Shown here: in pieces, positions 48,101-61,600 of the stretch
Layout of the letters: each line of letters starts with the position of its first letter
Position numbering within the stretch: the first letter of the stretch is position 1
DNA from: Nymphaea colorata
Lineage: Eukaryota; Streptophyta; Magnoliopsida; Nymphaeales; Nymphaeaceae
Reading direction: 5' to 3'
Length of the DNA: 64,000 nt
Assembly (NCBI RefSeq): GCF_008831285.2
Contig: NC_045140.1
Coordinates: forward strand, 27,856,131-27,920,130
Notes under the pieces: generated by a model
What the model saw: only the letters and a program-made list of their open reading frames with translations
Told to the model about the DNA's origin: nothing
The model's database searches: none
Position numbers and translations under genes: made by a program

Positions 48101-51100
48101 GGAACTACCATACAGTTTATCAATATGCTTTTAAGCATCCATAGAGCCACAAGGAAATGCTTTTCTCTTTAATAGCAGTATAATTGAACCAACATTTATT
48201 TGTGAAAACATGAAGACTTCTGATGTTTCCATCAGTGAAATTACACCAAACATATGAGTATATGAGTATAGATATTAACTACAGAACAAAGAGCAACATA
48301 GCTCATGAGATGTGAGAATAGCATTTGAAATGGAACTCACCTTTAGGATAACCACTTAAGTATCCTTCAAGGATACTCAAAATAACAAAGGTGGAGGGAG
48401 AGAGAGAGAGATTCACAAATACCTTTTTATCCATATCTGGGGGGTAAAAATTTGCCCCAGCAGGCTTTACTGTGGGAAACGCAGCTCTATATTCTACACC
48501 TTCCCACCCAGGAACAGACCTTGTAGAATCTGCAGATAACTTGACAGCAGAATCTGCAGTAGACAGGAAGGCTCCATTCTCATCAAGAACAGACCTATAA
48601 GGAAAGCTCAAATGTAAGAAACCAATACAATATGCTGGAATATAGGGAAAACAAAGGAGAAGCAAGGCACAGCTAATAGTTGAAAAGCACACCTACAAGA
48701 AGCCTAGCTTTTTCAAGCATATAATTTATTTCAGGATACTACTGTCATGCAACTATATTTCCCAAGACATGGCAATACATACATTTTTTACATTAAGCAA
48801 ACCTAAAATTTTGGATTCTTTTTAGCCAAATCAACAGATATGACTCAAAAAATGCTATAGACTAAATTATCAATGTGCAAGTTTCATATCCTGCACAGAA
48901 ACCAACTTTCACACGCAGGTTGAATTGAAGAATTTGTTACACAGGAAGTGCCTCCAATCCAGCAGGTGGGAAGGGCAAACCTCTTATCGATACCTAACAC
49001 CTTCATATCATATACGCAAATATTATATATGTTGGTAGGGCTTAACAACTAACTTAAATAATTACACTGAATATCCCATTATCCAAATGTCCATCACATT
49101 TCTATGGTAACCAAACTTGAAAGAACAGCAACATGAGATAAGAAAAAATAATAATCTTAAAATCAATAAACAAGAACACTGTTCAAACTTAACATATAAT
49201 TTTCAGATACATACATGCAGTAGCAGTTCCGTACAGCTCCAAATAATAGCCTACTGAAATAAAACCATCATGTACTTCTAAATTTGAAGTTCATAGAGAA
49301 GCAGCAGATTGTTTTTATGAAGCTAACAAGAATTTTTAAATTACATGAATTGTATTATGTCACATTAAGAAATGCCAAAAAGCATTGTCAACAAGGTCTA
49401 GTAATAAGTGCAAAGGCACATGCAACATGTTAACTGGAAAGTTGACCAAGAACCACAGATACTGCATCCTTTTCATAATTCCAAAAATGAAAAAACAAAA
49501 TATTCATTCCCTTTAGGCAGTTCAAGTAATCAATATGGACAGCAGGCATTTGTACAACAGTACAAGAAATGCACTTGGATTTCTATGCCACTTTCAGAAT
49601 AACATTACCAAGGACTCTTATTGATGGAATAATTTTCCCATTTAAGGCGATCCAATGAAGAAAGGACTGCACGTTCCTTTAACCAGTCCCTAAGTGTTGG
49701 ATTGCTAGCCCAGACCTAAACAGCAATAAAAATTATAAAATGTGTATGGTTAGTTCTGGAAATCATCAGGTGTTTGATCTAATCAAACAATTTTGTTACA
49801 TTAATAAACCATCATGAAAGAAACAAAATAAGGTTATTGAAAGAAGGCAAAAGTTTGGTGTAAAACCTGTGAATAGAAAATCTCATCGATAACCTTGGCA
49901 GCCTTAATGATGAAGACCAATGCATCCATATCTCCTTTGGATAATCCACTTAGCTGCAGAAGAATAAGTGTTATCATGTAATGATAGTCAGTCTAACAAC
50001 GTGTCCACTTGAGAGAGAATTTTAAGCACCACAAATCTCACAAGAACCTTAAGTATCGTGAAACTATATTTTCATTGTCATTTTTCTGGTATTCACATTT
50101 TCAAGGTTTAAGCACAAGCACAGCCATGTCACACAATATTTACTTCTTTTACCATAAACCCTTTGTTTTCTGTCGAATGAATCTTATTGCTGAATTTTTT
50201 AAGGACCAAAACACAAGATGGAACACACAAAACATGGAGAATAAGATGTAGCTTGACAAATTCAGGTTTTACCTCAAAAATTTAAGGACCTTATAGCTGA
50301 AATTTCCTATCTGCCACAAAAAAGTAAAAAGAAAAAAAATATGGACAGAAAAGATAATCATGGACTAATCGACAACCTTTTCTCTATGCTTCTCTTGGTA
50401 ATAAAATTATAAAACCAAAAAAAGGCTAACAATGACAAACCTCTGCATCAAGTGTAATGGAAGCATAACGATCCAGTTGTTTCTGAAGCATCAAACTTCG
50501 TGCGACCTTGTCTTCTTTATACCTTAATTGGAAGTTACATAAAGAAAATCAGAAATATAACTTAATTAAACATGAAAAAAAAAGAAATATATTTCTTTGC
50601 GAGGACCAAAACACAAGATGAAGAACATCAATGTAAATCTAAATCAATGCCTCAAAGTTTTCACAACAAAGAAAACATTTTCAAGGGAGAAAATATTCAG
50701 TGATGACCTTAAAATGAATGAGAAGCCAAATGTGTTTGACATACAAGTCTTCACAGGTTTAGATTGAATGATAGCATCTGTTAGAGGAAGCCTCTACAAG
50801 AGTAATTACAGATATGAACATGGAATACCAACTCTTTATTTGTAACTGTAACAACCCGGCCCACTCCCAAGCTAAGTTCAGGCTCCCAGTTTGGCAGATT
50901 TCAACATGTCCCCTAGTAGCTTTGGTTTCAGCACTAAAAAGCTAAAAATCAGGACAACCAATCACTTAACTAACTCTCCTTATAAGTTCTTGAAGAAGAT
51001 TCACAATCTTCAACACAGGACTAAACATTTAGGTATTACAATCCATTGCCTTAATGTACACACTTTTGCACGTGTGGGACTCCAAGTGTTAAATCGCCAC

Positions 51101-54100
51101 TATGACAACCAAGACCATTTCCACACCGGGTTCAAGCTCCTGGTTTGGCAGATCCCAACCCATCCCTTAGCAGCTTCAGTTTTAGCCCAAAAAGCTAGAA
51201 ACTAGAACAACCAAACACTTAACTAACTCCATTTATAAGTCCCAAAAGATATATCGCAATCTTCAAGACATGACTAAATTTTAGAGGGGTTACAACAAAG
51301 AAAGTATGACTAGACTTTAGAGGGGTTACAAGAAAGTATTCTTTTCTTTTCCTGGTCAGCCTCATGAACCAAGGAGATGCTTCTATCTCTGGAGATTTGT
51401 TTAACCTAACTCACCTTTCTTTGTAACTGGTTGCTCATTGTTTACAAAATCTTTCACAAGATAATATTATTTTTTATTTTGCATCAAATTGGTCTACGTG
51501 ATTAATACGAATTAAGAATATATTTCTGCTTCCACTTAACAAAAGATTGATTCACAAGCACGTAGAGATTTTGAAGAAAGCTCAAGACAATTTGGCACAC
51601 AAATTGGAAATTGAATATGATATACTTGCTGCACTGGAATAATTCCCACAATTTTCCAGTCAAATATTGTTATCAAGTTTTATGGTGGCTCCATTCAAAA
51701 GGCATTCAGCATAATAGGATGATGGGATATCATGCATCAATTTACTCTCATTTTCTCATCCAACAATTTTACATTATCAACACAGAGATAACAGATCCAT
51801 GAGACAATAGGGAAAATTAATCTTTCAAACTTCCATCAGATCATAATATGTTGTACATGTCCACCTTTCCCTGTTAACAGTCATATTCTTCTCTGTTTTA
51901 ACACTGGCCGTAAATGTTATCTCATTTCTATCTTATTCCAGAATCCCATCAAATGACGATGGACCCTCGGAATAGTCAACAATATGTCAACCAATACTTA
52001 AGTAGACATTTCCAAGGAAAATTCATAGTGACTCACATAGCCATACAGACCTGCTCGATCAGCTAGTTGTGTTGCTTGTCCTTCTTGTCGCGTAGTTCTC
52101 CTAGCCCTACCATGATCAGCCAATCCACTTTTCAGGTGGACTCATGATTTCATGTCATTTATTATGTTTAAAAGGCTTCATCTCCATTATTTGAAGGTAG
52201 CTCAAAGGCAAGTATCTCGAACAGCTGATATCTAGTCTTTACCAGTCCATTATAGAGCTGCACAATGAGCTAAGTAACCCAAGCTTGACTCAAGTTCTGC
52301 TTGCATAAGATCAGCTTGAACTTGACTCAATTATTAACAAGATGATCAAACTAAAATTTAACTCAACAAACAAATGAGTTTGATCTCGTCCAAGCTTGAT
52401 TAAACTCTAAAAAGAGAAATACATGTGATATATTTACACAATTACCATAAAATATGTATGCGGGTGTGGCTGGTGTTCTGGTGGGTTATAAACAATAGAT
52501 CATGTGTTCAAAGAACCTATATGACAGACATTTCCATACTCACACAGCTCTATTCAGCTCAACACAGATGTTCAACTCAATTACACAGCTAAATTCAAGC
52601 TTAGAAAACCTAAGTTTGAGCAGAACAAAACATAGCTGACTCAAACTCGAGCTCAGATTGAGTTCGAGCAACACCTATTATCAACCTAGCCAAGTTCAAA
52701 CCACCGCACCTACGCATGTGTTCACCCCTAGTCTGTTACACAACCAAGACTGATCTTTTAATTGTTTCAGCCATATTCACAACTTTCACGTTCCACTTTT
52801 CAGTTATCCAATTTTATGAGGTTACTATTCTTGCAGGCATCATAAGCTAGAGATAAGGACAAGTACTCCTAAAATTCTACCCGAAGTATACATCAAGGAC
52901 ATAATATTGCTCATCCCCAGATATTTGTTGCTTTTCTGAACCATGCAGATTTATTATAGCAATAGAATAGAAGCTGATTGGTTCTAACTTCTATCTGGAA
53001 ATACTGAATAACCAGCTTATGCATCAGCAACAGTAATGAGGCACCATAGCTGTAAGATGATGTGCAGAGTTCATGTTAAGGCATTTGCAGGATAAGTTAC
53101 CTCTTTTCAATTACACTGAACAACTTGCCATATGTACCACTGACATCATATGGTACATAGTCAGGATCTTCCTTCTCAAGAACTGTCTTATACTTCTCCC
53201 ATGGAATATATTTAACGGCAGAAACTTCACTTTCCTGCATGGAAGTGTTAGATTAGTCGTTGGACCAAAAGCAAATAGGATACTTACACTGAATACAAAA
53301 AATCAAACCTCTTGCTTTCACAGCATGAAGAAGACAAAACTACAAACATGGTTGGCAAACTCTGACAAGTTACAGCCCACCCAAGTTCAGCTCAGGCCTT
53401 AACCGAGTCAATACATGGTTCATCAGTTATGAGTTATGACCAAACTCAGTTGAGTCAACATGTTGTCTTGTGCAAGCTAACCAAAGAGAGGCTAAGTCAT
53501 CTGAGTTTTATCATTGACTCTTTTGAGTTAACTGAGTTGTGCTAATTTGATAATTAAGGACTATCATCTAATGTTACTGCTTTTATTGTGCAAGAGTTTT
53601 TATGTGTATATTCTTAGCATTGCCACAAATATTGATCTCGGGAAAATGTCAGCAAAGTTTTTCTTGGGTATTTTTCCTTGAAGTTGTTTTTCTCGAGAAA
53701 ATTTCATGAAAAAACTGGGCAAATTTTAAAAATAATAAAAAAACCTACAAATTAGAGAAAAATACAATAAATGAGAAACTAATAAAAAAGTTAAAAAATC
53801 ATCAAAAAATAGCGAGATATTCATCTTTGCCAAGATTTACAAAATCTCGAGATTTTGCCATTATTTTTGTTTTACTTGTTTTTCTCATAAATATTACGAG
53901 ATTTTAGAAAATCTCACAATATCTGTGACAATGGGCTTTTTATGCATAAATATGATAGAACATAAGCAATTCATAGTTCATATATTACAACACAATCTAT
54001 TAGAGCATTTGTGTGTTATTTTTAAATTCTTACATTTGAAAACCATCGTGCATATGATCTTAGTATGCATATGAACACAATCAACTCGTATTTCATATAT

Positions 54101-55399
54101 TACAGTTGTATTTATTAGAACACGTGTGTGCTACTTTTAAATGCTTACATTTGAAAATCATATATTCATTATTTAGTTTTATTTAAATAAAATGAGAAAA
54201 CATGACTGAAGAGTCACTCAATTGACTCTCCCAAGTCATAAGGTCAACATGGGCAAATGCTATAATGAGAAATGATATTGGTTGAGATTACAAAGCAAAA
54301 AACTAATAAACTATGACAACCAATCACTCATAACAATAAAGACACAAGGTAGAGGCACTTTTTAACCTCTAATAAGGCATTCATGTGATTAACTAGCTTA
54401 ATGGTAAGAGCTTTTTTTCATCATAGGGCATTTTTGTTCGTTCAAATTCAACATTAAGCTCAAGATAATTAAATGATCTCTAAGCTTCAAAAAGCATGTA
54501 GCATCAACTATCACATTACATATGTCATGCTCCAAACTATAACTTTCTTGATATCAATATTAAAGCAAGTTCCTTGCATGTCATAAGCCTTCACTAACAG
54601 AAAAATAAAAAAAAAAATAAAGTATGTACAGGGATAAAAACCAAATAAATTACCATAATATATAACAGGCAAGAACAAGCACTATCCAACCCTTTTTCCC
54701 ATTTACCTGAAGAGTAAAAGCAGAAAGAGGGATAGGTTTTAATGTCGTCACCAAATATACATCATTGAACTCGTTATTTGTATATGTCCCATCATTTATA
54801 ACACTGCATGTATTCCAGACAAACCAAGTAAGCATAATTAAAGGTTAAACTTGTAAAAGACAGTGTGAATCCATGGCTACTGAAATTATCAAACACAAGC
54901 TAATTGATGCACACATGCATTTTACAGATCAAATACTGCTAGGTGCTAAGCTTAGGCACAAAAGCATCTGCATGAAAGATATGCAAATTAAATTGCCAAA
55001 TGGCTGAGAAAAATAATTAACATATTATATATCTCATGCCTGCTCAAAAGATCCAACTTCATTACTTCAATGATTTGTTTGATCTTCCACAGTTTGCAGA
55101 AATTTAGTATTCTGCCAAAATCCCTTTTTCATCCATAACCCACGTGCTAAAGCAACAATCAGTTAACGAGTTGAATCTCCAGCTTTGAGATATCACGTTC
55201 ACTTTTCTTCCAAACTTATTTTCTTTTTTTAAGATCTTATTTTCTTTTAACCAATGTCGTCAAAAGCATTGAGGTATAGCGAAGTGCAATACCCAAGCAA
55301 TGCTTAAGCTTCAAAGGCTAAAGTGTAAGTATCAAAAATAAAAATAAGGACTAAACAAACACATAATCTGTCAATGAGTAAATAAACAATAGTAGAAAG

Positions 55400-55472
<73 letters not shown>

Positions 55473-57542
55473 CACACACAAAATCAAGGAATTACAACGG
55501 CCAATCAGCTAATTATCGAATTGAAGCAGGGTACAGAAAACACACTGCAAAATGAATATATAAAAAAATATTATAAAAGATAATAACATTACAGGAATAA
55601 AGAACACACATTCCAAGCTGAATAAGACAGAAAGCAGCATTACAGGAACAAATAAAAACGAAGCTGAATGACACACAAAAACAAATGAAAATTGTGTATT
55701 AAAGATTTAGAAACATTTCAAACGGTGAAATACAGAGACGAAATGCAGAGTATGCCTGACCTGCGATTCACTCTAAGTAGCTCAAAATGCACCATGTAGC
55801 ATGGGCACATGCTTTTTCCCACCTACGCTATTTTGTGAGTCTTTTTAAGTGTTTCAGTATGCACTATGTTAATTGTTATCAGTTATCACAATGCTTTAGG
55901 CATGCCTTTGATGAAATCCTGCTGCTCACTCTTCTCAAATTTCAGAAAGTGAAATATGGAATCATCAAATATGACATATGGAACTGCAAACACCAGTGTA
56001 TCCAGTAATATGAAAGATGACAAGTACATGCATTATCAGATGATAGTAAGGCAAAATGATTGAGCAGAAGACTTAAAGGCAGTACACAGGACATGTGAAG
56101 TGGCACCAACCATTCCTGAAGGAACTCAAAAATCAACTCAAAAGCATCCTCTGGAAGTTTCACGCCTAGCTCTTCTTCAAGTTCCCTCCTGGAATTATTT
56201 CCACGCTTTATTACATGTTTACAACAAAGAAAACCATACACTAAGCAATAGCCCCCATCCCATAACCTATGAAAAAAGAAAACTTGCTTATGTCCAGCAA
56301 ACTATTGAATACCTAGCAGTTATGAGCGATGTATCACCAGCAGATATGTGTCCCGCGCTTGATATATCCCAGAGACCTGGCCATGAATCCTTGCAATCAG
56401 CTCGTCGCTGAAGAAGAAGCTCTTTGGTGCTCTCAGCAAAGATCCAGACATGAACGGCACGATGATAATCTCCATCCTTATGAACAAGTCCCCTGTAATG
56501 CAACGTAAATACTGCATCAAAACATGCTTCGCAACAACCACTAGCCAATTAATGATTGATCTCGCCTATGATCATCAGATGAACATACCCGTTGAGTAAC
56601 CAACAGAATAAAAGCATGAGAAGAGTACTTGCAACAGCTAACAGGCACTCATGAATTGACATGTAACAGAAATAATAATTCCTGGACGGAGTCCACGTAT
56701 TCGCTCAGATAAACCAACATCCTCGATCAGTTTACCTGCCCTCTTGGGCCCTTGGCTCTTTATTCAAGCTCCATTTAACAACGGCTGCTAAAAATCCTAC
56801 AGAGATGATGCCGGGAAACCCTGTAAAACAAACATGCTGCGGGAAGCGAACAGACTACGAGATAGGAACGATTCTGCCACCGTCAAGTGCTTTCATAGCC
56901 TAGCAAGGCTGCTCCTCTTCTTCGTCCGTCGGCCAAAACAGCAACGAATTGCTCGCAGGTTGAAACGATGATCAGGTCAACGAACCAAAGTACACTGTAT
57001 TCTTATCTGACGAACGCTCGTTCTATTGGATTTTTGTCGGACGAGACGATAATGCTACTTCCCCAAACTACATCGATGAGACAACAACCCTTTCCAATCG
57101 CTCGTCCCTTTGGCGACAGCGAATAAAGCGATGCGTAAGAATGCCATATATTCCTTCTTGACAGTCAATTTCAATGCCATGGATTGTCGCTGAACAATAA
57201 CCTCTCGGCTCTTCCTATCATAATCCATCCAGTGATCCAGACACCACGGATTTTTATACAGGAACACCACGGCTCGAGAAGAAATGTTTTCTCTCCGGCA
57301 ACGAATATAAACGACCCAATTTTCCACACCCAATAAAAATCATAGTTCATAACAGAGATTGCGCAGTAGAACATGGAAACAACGCTATCGACCATGAAGT
57401 CTTTACAGCGGAAATAAGTAACTAGAAACGATTGATTGAGGAGGAGGAGGAGGAGAATGATGGAAAAAGAGAGGGACCTGGGTTTTGAGATTCCGGTTCG
57501 CTGACCAGTGTGAGTGAGGACGTCGAGTAACTCCTCCGCCAT
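35874..57542 (-). CDS. NUDT3: Nudix hydrolase fused to M49 dipeptidyl-peptidase III domain (NUDT3)
   Basis: Twenty-one exons on the minus strand: 57542-57478, 56492-56313, 56188-56111, 54803-54707, 53234-53101, 50522-50441, 49953-49867, 49715-49609, 48594-48423, 46465-46233, 46101-46020, 43604-43539, 43178-43101, 43021-42926, 40850-40744, 40648-40480, 38988-38905, 37656-37562, 37483-37393, 37216-37070 and 35951-35874 (TGA). Phases close to give 775 residues, close to Arabidopsis NUDT3. Residues about 20-180 are an IPP-isomerase-like Nudix domain. Its box at 69-91 reads GHISAGD..RRELEEELGV, with Asp where the consensus has the first Glu. Residues about 230-755 are the DPP III fold: THTICHECCHG at 583-593 (zinc His588 and His592, catalytic Glu589) and EEAKAD at 621-626 (third zinc ligand), then SMYVSFLAGCFRSVRFGLEE. 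DPP III removes dipeptides from peptide N-termini in the cytosol; the Nudix half cleaves nucleoside-diphosphate-linked or prenyl diphosphate substrates. No transit peptide is evident. Confidence 0.95.
37657..38904 (-). other. NUDT3 intron 17, containing a possible cassette exon
   Basis: The intron joins FLIDQ directly to GLLPRNLERSMYV, as in the family. Inside, 38750-38670 is an open 81-nt block with AG before and GT after, in the same phase, reading IYDQSLKNLHENPEELAAVY and onward to VSK. It is listed separately as a finding and is not included in the CDS. Confidence 0.5.
41159..41483. repeat. Tandem duplication, two copies of about 163 bp
   Basis: Copy 1 is 41159-41321 and copy 2 is 41322 to about 41483. 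Both begin TCAATATATTTTTTTATCA and end AATCATGCATAAA. Only a handful of differences are seen (AAACAAC/ATACAAC, CCCAGCC/CCCGGCC, AAGGACCC/AAGTTCCC), so the copies are recent. Confidence 0.93.
42226..42587. repeat. Tandem duplication, two diverged copies of about 181 bp
   Basis: Copy 1 is 42226-42406 and copy 2 is 42407 to about 42587. Shared words include AATTAAATAAATAAAGA, ACAAGGTATGTGTAAAGTTA and GTTTGAAAGAAA. The copies have diverged at about one base in seven, so this event is older than the 163-bp one nearby. Each copy also contains internal GTTACTTGTT words. Confidence 0.88.
43605..46019 (-). other. NUDT3 intron 11, nothing recognised
   Basis: This 2.4-kb intron lies between WMQL and DSKLDV. 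Bases about 44130-44600 differ in composition from the flanks and may be a transposon fragment, but no terminal repeats or coding motif could be identified. Open frames inside are short and unrelated. Confidence 0.45.
46758..47935. mobile_element. Non-autonomous hAT-like element with TIRs, 8-bp TSD and GGTACGG arrays
   Basis: The element spans 46766-47927 (1162 bp) in NUDT3 intron 9. Both ends read CTATGTCACA when oriented inward, and the similarity extends with gaps through GGTAC. The direct repeat GATAACAG at 46758-46765 and 47928-47935 is the target duplication. The left subterminal part (46777-46815) is an array of GGTACGG units; the right one (about 47840-47900) carries the same words inverted. 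The interior has a GC-rich CGTCGCCG-type block present twice (about 47439-47542 and 47553-47642). Two perfect hairpins lie at 47636-47673 (15-bp arms) and 47798-47830 (14-bp arms). No transposase is encoded; short frames here have no family. A 10-bp reading of the duplication (GGATAACAGC), which would point to a Mutator-like element, is possible, but the ends match the MITE at 29147, favouring hAT. Confidence 0.85.
50523..53100 (-). other. NUDT3 intron 5 with a duplicated repeat
   Basis: This 2.6-kb intron contains two diverged direct copies of a roughly 200-bp sequence offset by about 254 bases (50848-51300), described separately. Bases about 52190-52720 have CAAGCTTGA/GAGCTC words typical of plant retroelement debris. 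No missing exon is needed: AG joins to G TAT. Confidence 0.5.
50848..51335. repeat. Diverged direct repeat with TGTAAC termini
   Basis: The word GTTTGGCAGAT occurs at 50889 and 51143 and is followed in both places by CAAC, AGCAGCTT-like, CTAGAA-like and CACTTAACTAACTC words, a spacing of 254 bases. The block opens TGTAACAACCCGG and closes GAGGGGTTACAAC, an imperfect inverted pair. The closing word is itself repeated about 37 bases on (51318-51330). It looks like a small non-coding element with an internal duplication; the class is unknown. Confidence 0.55.
55405..55469. repeat. (TA)n microsatellite in NUDT3 intron 3
   Basis: About 65 bases of alternating TA in the intron between exons 4 and 3. 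Confidence 0.95.
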
Positions 57543-58682
57543 GGCTGCGACCCCACTTTTGCCCACCAATAACGAAGTAAATCAAGAAAACGGAACCGGC
57601 CCGCCATGATCTGCTTCCGAAACGGCAACTTTATACAGGCCAATCGTGGATCGGCACCAGATATTTGGACAGAAAACAATCCGAAATTTCTTCCCGTGAT
57701 CTCTGAGATGAACGGTCGCAGAAAACATAAAAAATCAAAAACTCGTGTTGACCTAGATGGACTCCGCTACTGTCTGGGATTACCAATGCCCTCACTTCCC
57801 TTTCCGTTATTCTTCATTTGGGGTTTCTTTAATTATAATTTCTACTTGTTTATAATTCCGCAGGACACAGCCAAGCACTTTCTCTGTTAGGCTGTAAGCG
57901 TAGGAAGACGTGTTCCCACATTATGGCATTTTCATAATTTTATGCGATGAAAATTTTCAAAGCAGGTTATTTATTATAGCATTTCATATGCGATAGTAGA
58001 ATGTTGTATTAACCAAATCGCCATTGATTGATTCATGAGTTCCAAATTTTAACAATTTATTTAATATGTTTTCAGTTGTTTGTTTTAAACATATCTTTTA
58101 GACATTTGCGTTTTTTTAAGAAGGCTTTTTAATGTTTTTAGCCGATTGACATGCATTTGTCATTTTTTTAAAATTAGTTATCCTAACGTTGTTCCCAACC
58201 CATATTCATCACTAGTTTTTAAATTTTTATTAATATTGTTCTTCCTTGTTATTTTAAAATTGTCGCAAGGAATTACAATTGAATTGATCAAATGCGTAGT
58301 TAAGCAAAATATTGAATGTTAATGCCTATTTTTGTCTTAATTGTGGAGAATATTCAGTTGTATCAACATGGCTGAGATGATTCCTACTAAAAATTAATGT
58401 TTCACCAAACTAAGAATATAAAAAGGTAGAACTTATTATAAAATACTAAGATATACGACGCACTGTTGTGACAATAGTTAAAAGGTTGGTCACTAGAATG
58501 CAAATTTCTCAATTTGACAACCCGTATCAAGTTCAGATCGGGTCTACTCGTTTATCTCCATATGTAACCGATTCGCTTCTCTCATTTTTATTATTGGACG
58601 GCCGGTTGTCCCGCGGCAAACTTCCCGCACTCATCTCGTCCCTATAGAAAGGCGGCCGGAGAGCGGAGCTGCAGAGAAGGAG
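57543..58682. promoter_or_regulatory. Shared divergent promoter region of NUDT3 and the CCCH/G-patch gene
   Basis: The two start codons point away from each other and are 1140 bases apart. The part nearest each gene is GC-richer; the centre (about 57900-58450) is AT-rich. No clear TATA box was identified on either side, as is common in housekeeping promoters. The 94-residue plus frame at 57606-57890 is not a recognised protein. Confidence 0.5.
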
Positions 58683-61600
58683 ATGGCGGAGGAGGACGAC
58701 GGTGGTCTTGAGCACCAGTTAGAGCTCCAATTAGTTGAACAAAGGGAGTCCCTGGCTGTCGTCGCCGATGCCCTCACCACCGACCCCCAAAACACCGAGC
58801 TGTTGAATGTATCTCTTCCTTATTCTGAGTTCTAGGGTTCATCTTCATGTTAATTATATCTGACATTGTTGTATTGTGCTATATGGTCATTGTTTTCTAA
58901 TTCCCCCTTTTCTCGAACTTCTTAGTTATGTACAAAAAGGTGGGTCATAATGCAGCCTGTTGCTTTGGATCCTTTTCGGCTCTCTTATCCGTGGATTTTG
59001 GACCGAGCTAATATCTATGTTTATTCTTCTTTTATTTTATTAGTTGGCATTGTCTTTTTTCTATTCTCAGATCGTCCCGTCCGGGCTTACTTATTCTCTT
59101 TCCAAGTTTAGATTCCGAGGACGCAGTAGCTAGAAGTTTGGTCGTCAAGTATGCCAGGGATAATGGTTGGGATTTCTGTCTGATATATGAAGAGGGAGGT
59201 TTTCTTTGATGGGAACTCTTTTGAGAGTGTGGGTTTGCATTAACTGTTCCTTGTTCCTATTGGTTGTCATTGCTCCTCGTTATTACCTTTCAGTTCGAAT
59301 TGTTGATCGAATTTTTGGTTAACCGTATGCGACTTGATTTGAAGCTGGAGTCTGTCAGCCATCAGAGAGTTTCTGTAGTGTATTGGACTTTGATTTTTTT
59401 TTTTTTTCTCTTTCATTTTATCCTTTTGATGGGCGTGGGCGGATCGTTGTAAAGGTTCACGAGGAGCTTGTCCAAGCAATCAAGGATTCAGAAGATGGTC
59501 TTCTCGAATTGAAAAGGGCACGCCTTTTACAGAAGGTGGACTTACTTGCAAGAGGTGCTTCTGAAGATTCGGTGAAGGAAGACGTGAAGCCCGAAGACTT
59601 AGAGCAGAACAGTACCGAATCCGAACCACTAGAAGAAGGGTTTAGAGCTGGATCAAAGTGTAGGTTCCGTCACAGAGATGGTCGGTGGTACGATGGTCGT
59701 GTGCTGGGAATAGAGAATGGAAGTTCTGCAAGAGTCTCATTTTTAACGCCTACATCTGAGAACATGCTGGTCAGTATTTTTTTGAACACGGTCATATTTT
59801 TAGGAATTAAATATAAGGGCCACCAATAAGTTGATGATCATGCTGCTACTCACGTTTTAGTTTTCATGGTTTATCTAGCTGAAAGTTTTGTTGCCCTTCC
59901 CCATCAGCCACATCCTCGAGTAATTTAAGTTGGAGAGATATTGCCATTCCTGCCATTCTTCTTCCTGCGATTGACACTAGAGATATCCCAAACTTGATCA
60001 ATGATTCAATTTACTTCCCAAAGTAAGACCTCTCCTCTTCCTACTACCCAGCGTGCAAAAGCTATTTCCCAATGGAACAATCTTTTCGTGGGCAGATGCA
60101 ATGAGCGTTAACCAAAAGCAGTTACAAGCATCTATCCTCTGAATCCTTGGTTACCTCATTAAAGGGCTATATTATTATCTATGCTGGTTTTATCCATCTG
60201 AAGTTTCAGTGAATGACTTTCTTCAGGATGTAATGTATGCTAATTGAAGTTGCTTATTTGATGTTTGTGGCATTTATACCTGGAAGAGTATATTTGCTAT
60301 TTTCTTGGTCTATGAATGTCTTACCGGTACAATGATCTTGCCCTATTGAGTTTATAGTTTCTCTGTATTTGAATGTGATTGGCACGATAACTTTTCTATT
60401 TCTGTTTTCTTAGAACATTTCAATGGAACTCGAAGATTTGGTATTAGAATGTGCAGGCTGTCGTGGGATATAAATGGAAAGGAGCAAAGCACAATGAAAG
60501 GAAAGATTTCATTGATAAGAAATGCAAATACATAAAGGCCTGTTAGTGAACTAACTGACAATTAGAAGACATTGAAAAATTACGAGATATGCAATAAATG
60601 AAAATTAAAAAATGGAAACTAACATTCTGACAAAAACATAACTAACAACTAATAACAATTTATAGCTCTCATGGCTGTACAACACAAACTAACTGATTTT
60701 TGATTTTTCACTAAAAGAAAAGCCGTACTCTTTTACCCCATGAAGTGAAGTCATCTTCTTCATCTGTTATATGTCTGCATGTTGAAGTTCTTTGTCATCC
60801 ACTTTCATCGCTATTTTCTTCGAAATCTGAAGACAAGTTTTCACTGAGTTGGCAACTACAGTCATAAGATTTGACAATGAGTACCTGAAGCGAATAAAAA
60901 TAAGATACGGTAAATCACGCCATAGCAGGAGCACAAGAATAAATATACTGATCAAGAAAATCAAAGATGGCCCTTAGACCTAACTGATCCTATGGTTTTG
61001 CTCTTCCTCTAACCCAAGATGTAAAAGGATACAATTGTGAGATCGGAAATAGAAACATAAAAAAAATTTGCAAAGAAAAGTGACAATGTATTGTCATAAT
61101 TTGTTATTTCATAAGAGTTGGACCATGTGAATGACATTAATTGGCAAATTAACACCATTCATCAATGTAGCTATGTTCAATGTTATGTCAGCCAAGAGCT
61201 TTTGTGTTACTGTTACTGTTGTAACAATTTGCATCACGTTGCACGGTATTGGTCTCTATGATGAGCTAACTTTTTTGTCTGCCCTTTGCTTTTCTGGGAG
61301 ATATGAGGATCTCCTAAAAGATAAAAGAATCATAGAAATTTGTAGCAAAATAACATTTATTATTGCCTCATTGCTCCTGCAAGGCCCAAACCATAGTATG
61401 TTAATTAAATGCTGAAATTGAAGAAAAAGGATGGTACACGTCGAGTATTGGTATAGCCAGGAATCCTCAATATGGGTGCAAGGTGTACATTATTAGGTGT
61501 GGAGTTGAAATGGCAATAGAAAATATAAATTTGTGATATCATGCAAAGCTTGATAGATGAGGATTCCAATCAGTTGCGGCGATGTAACAACCTAGCTAAA

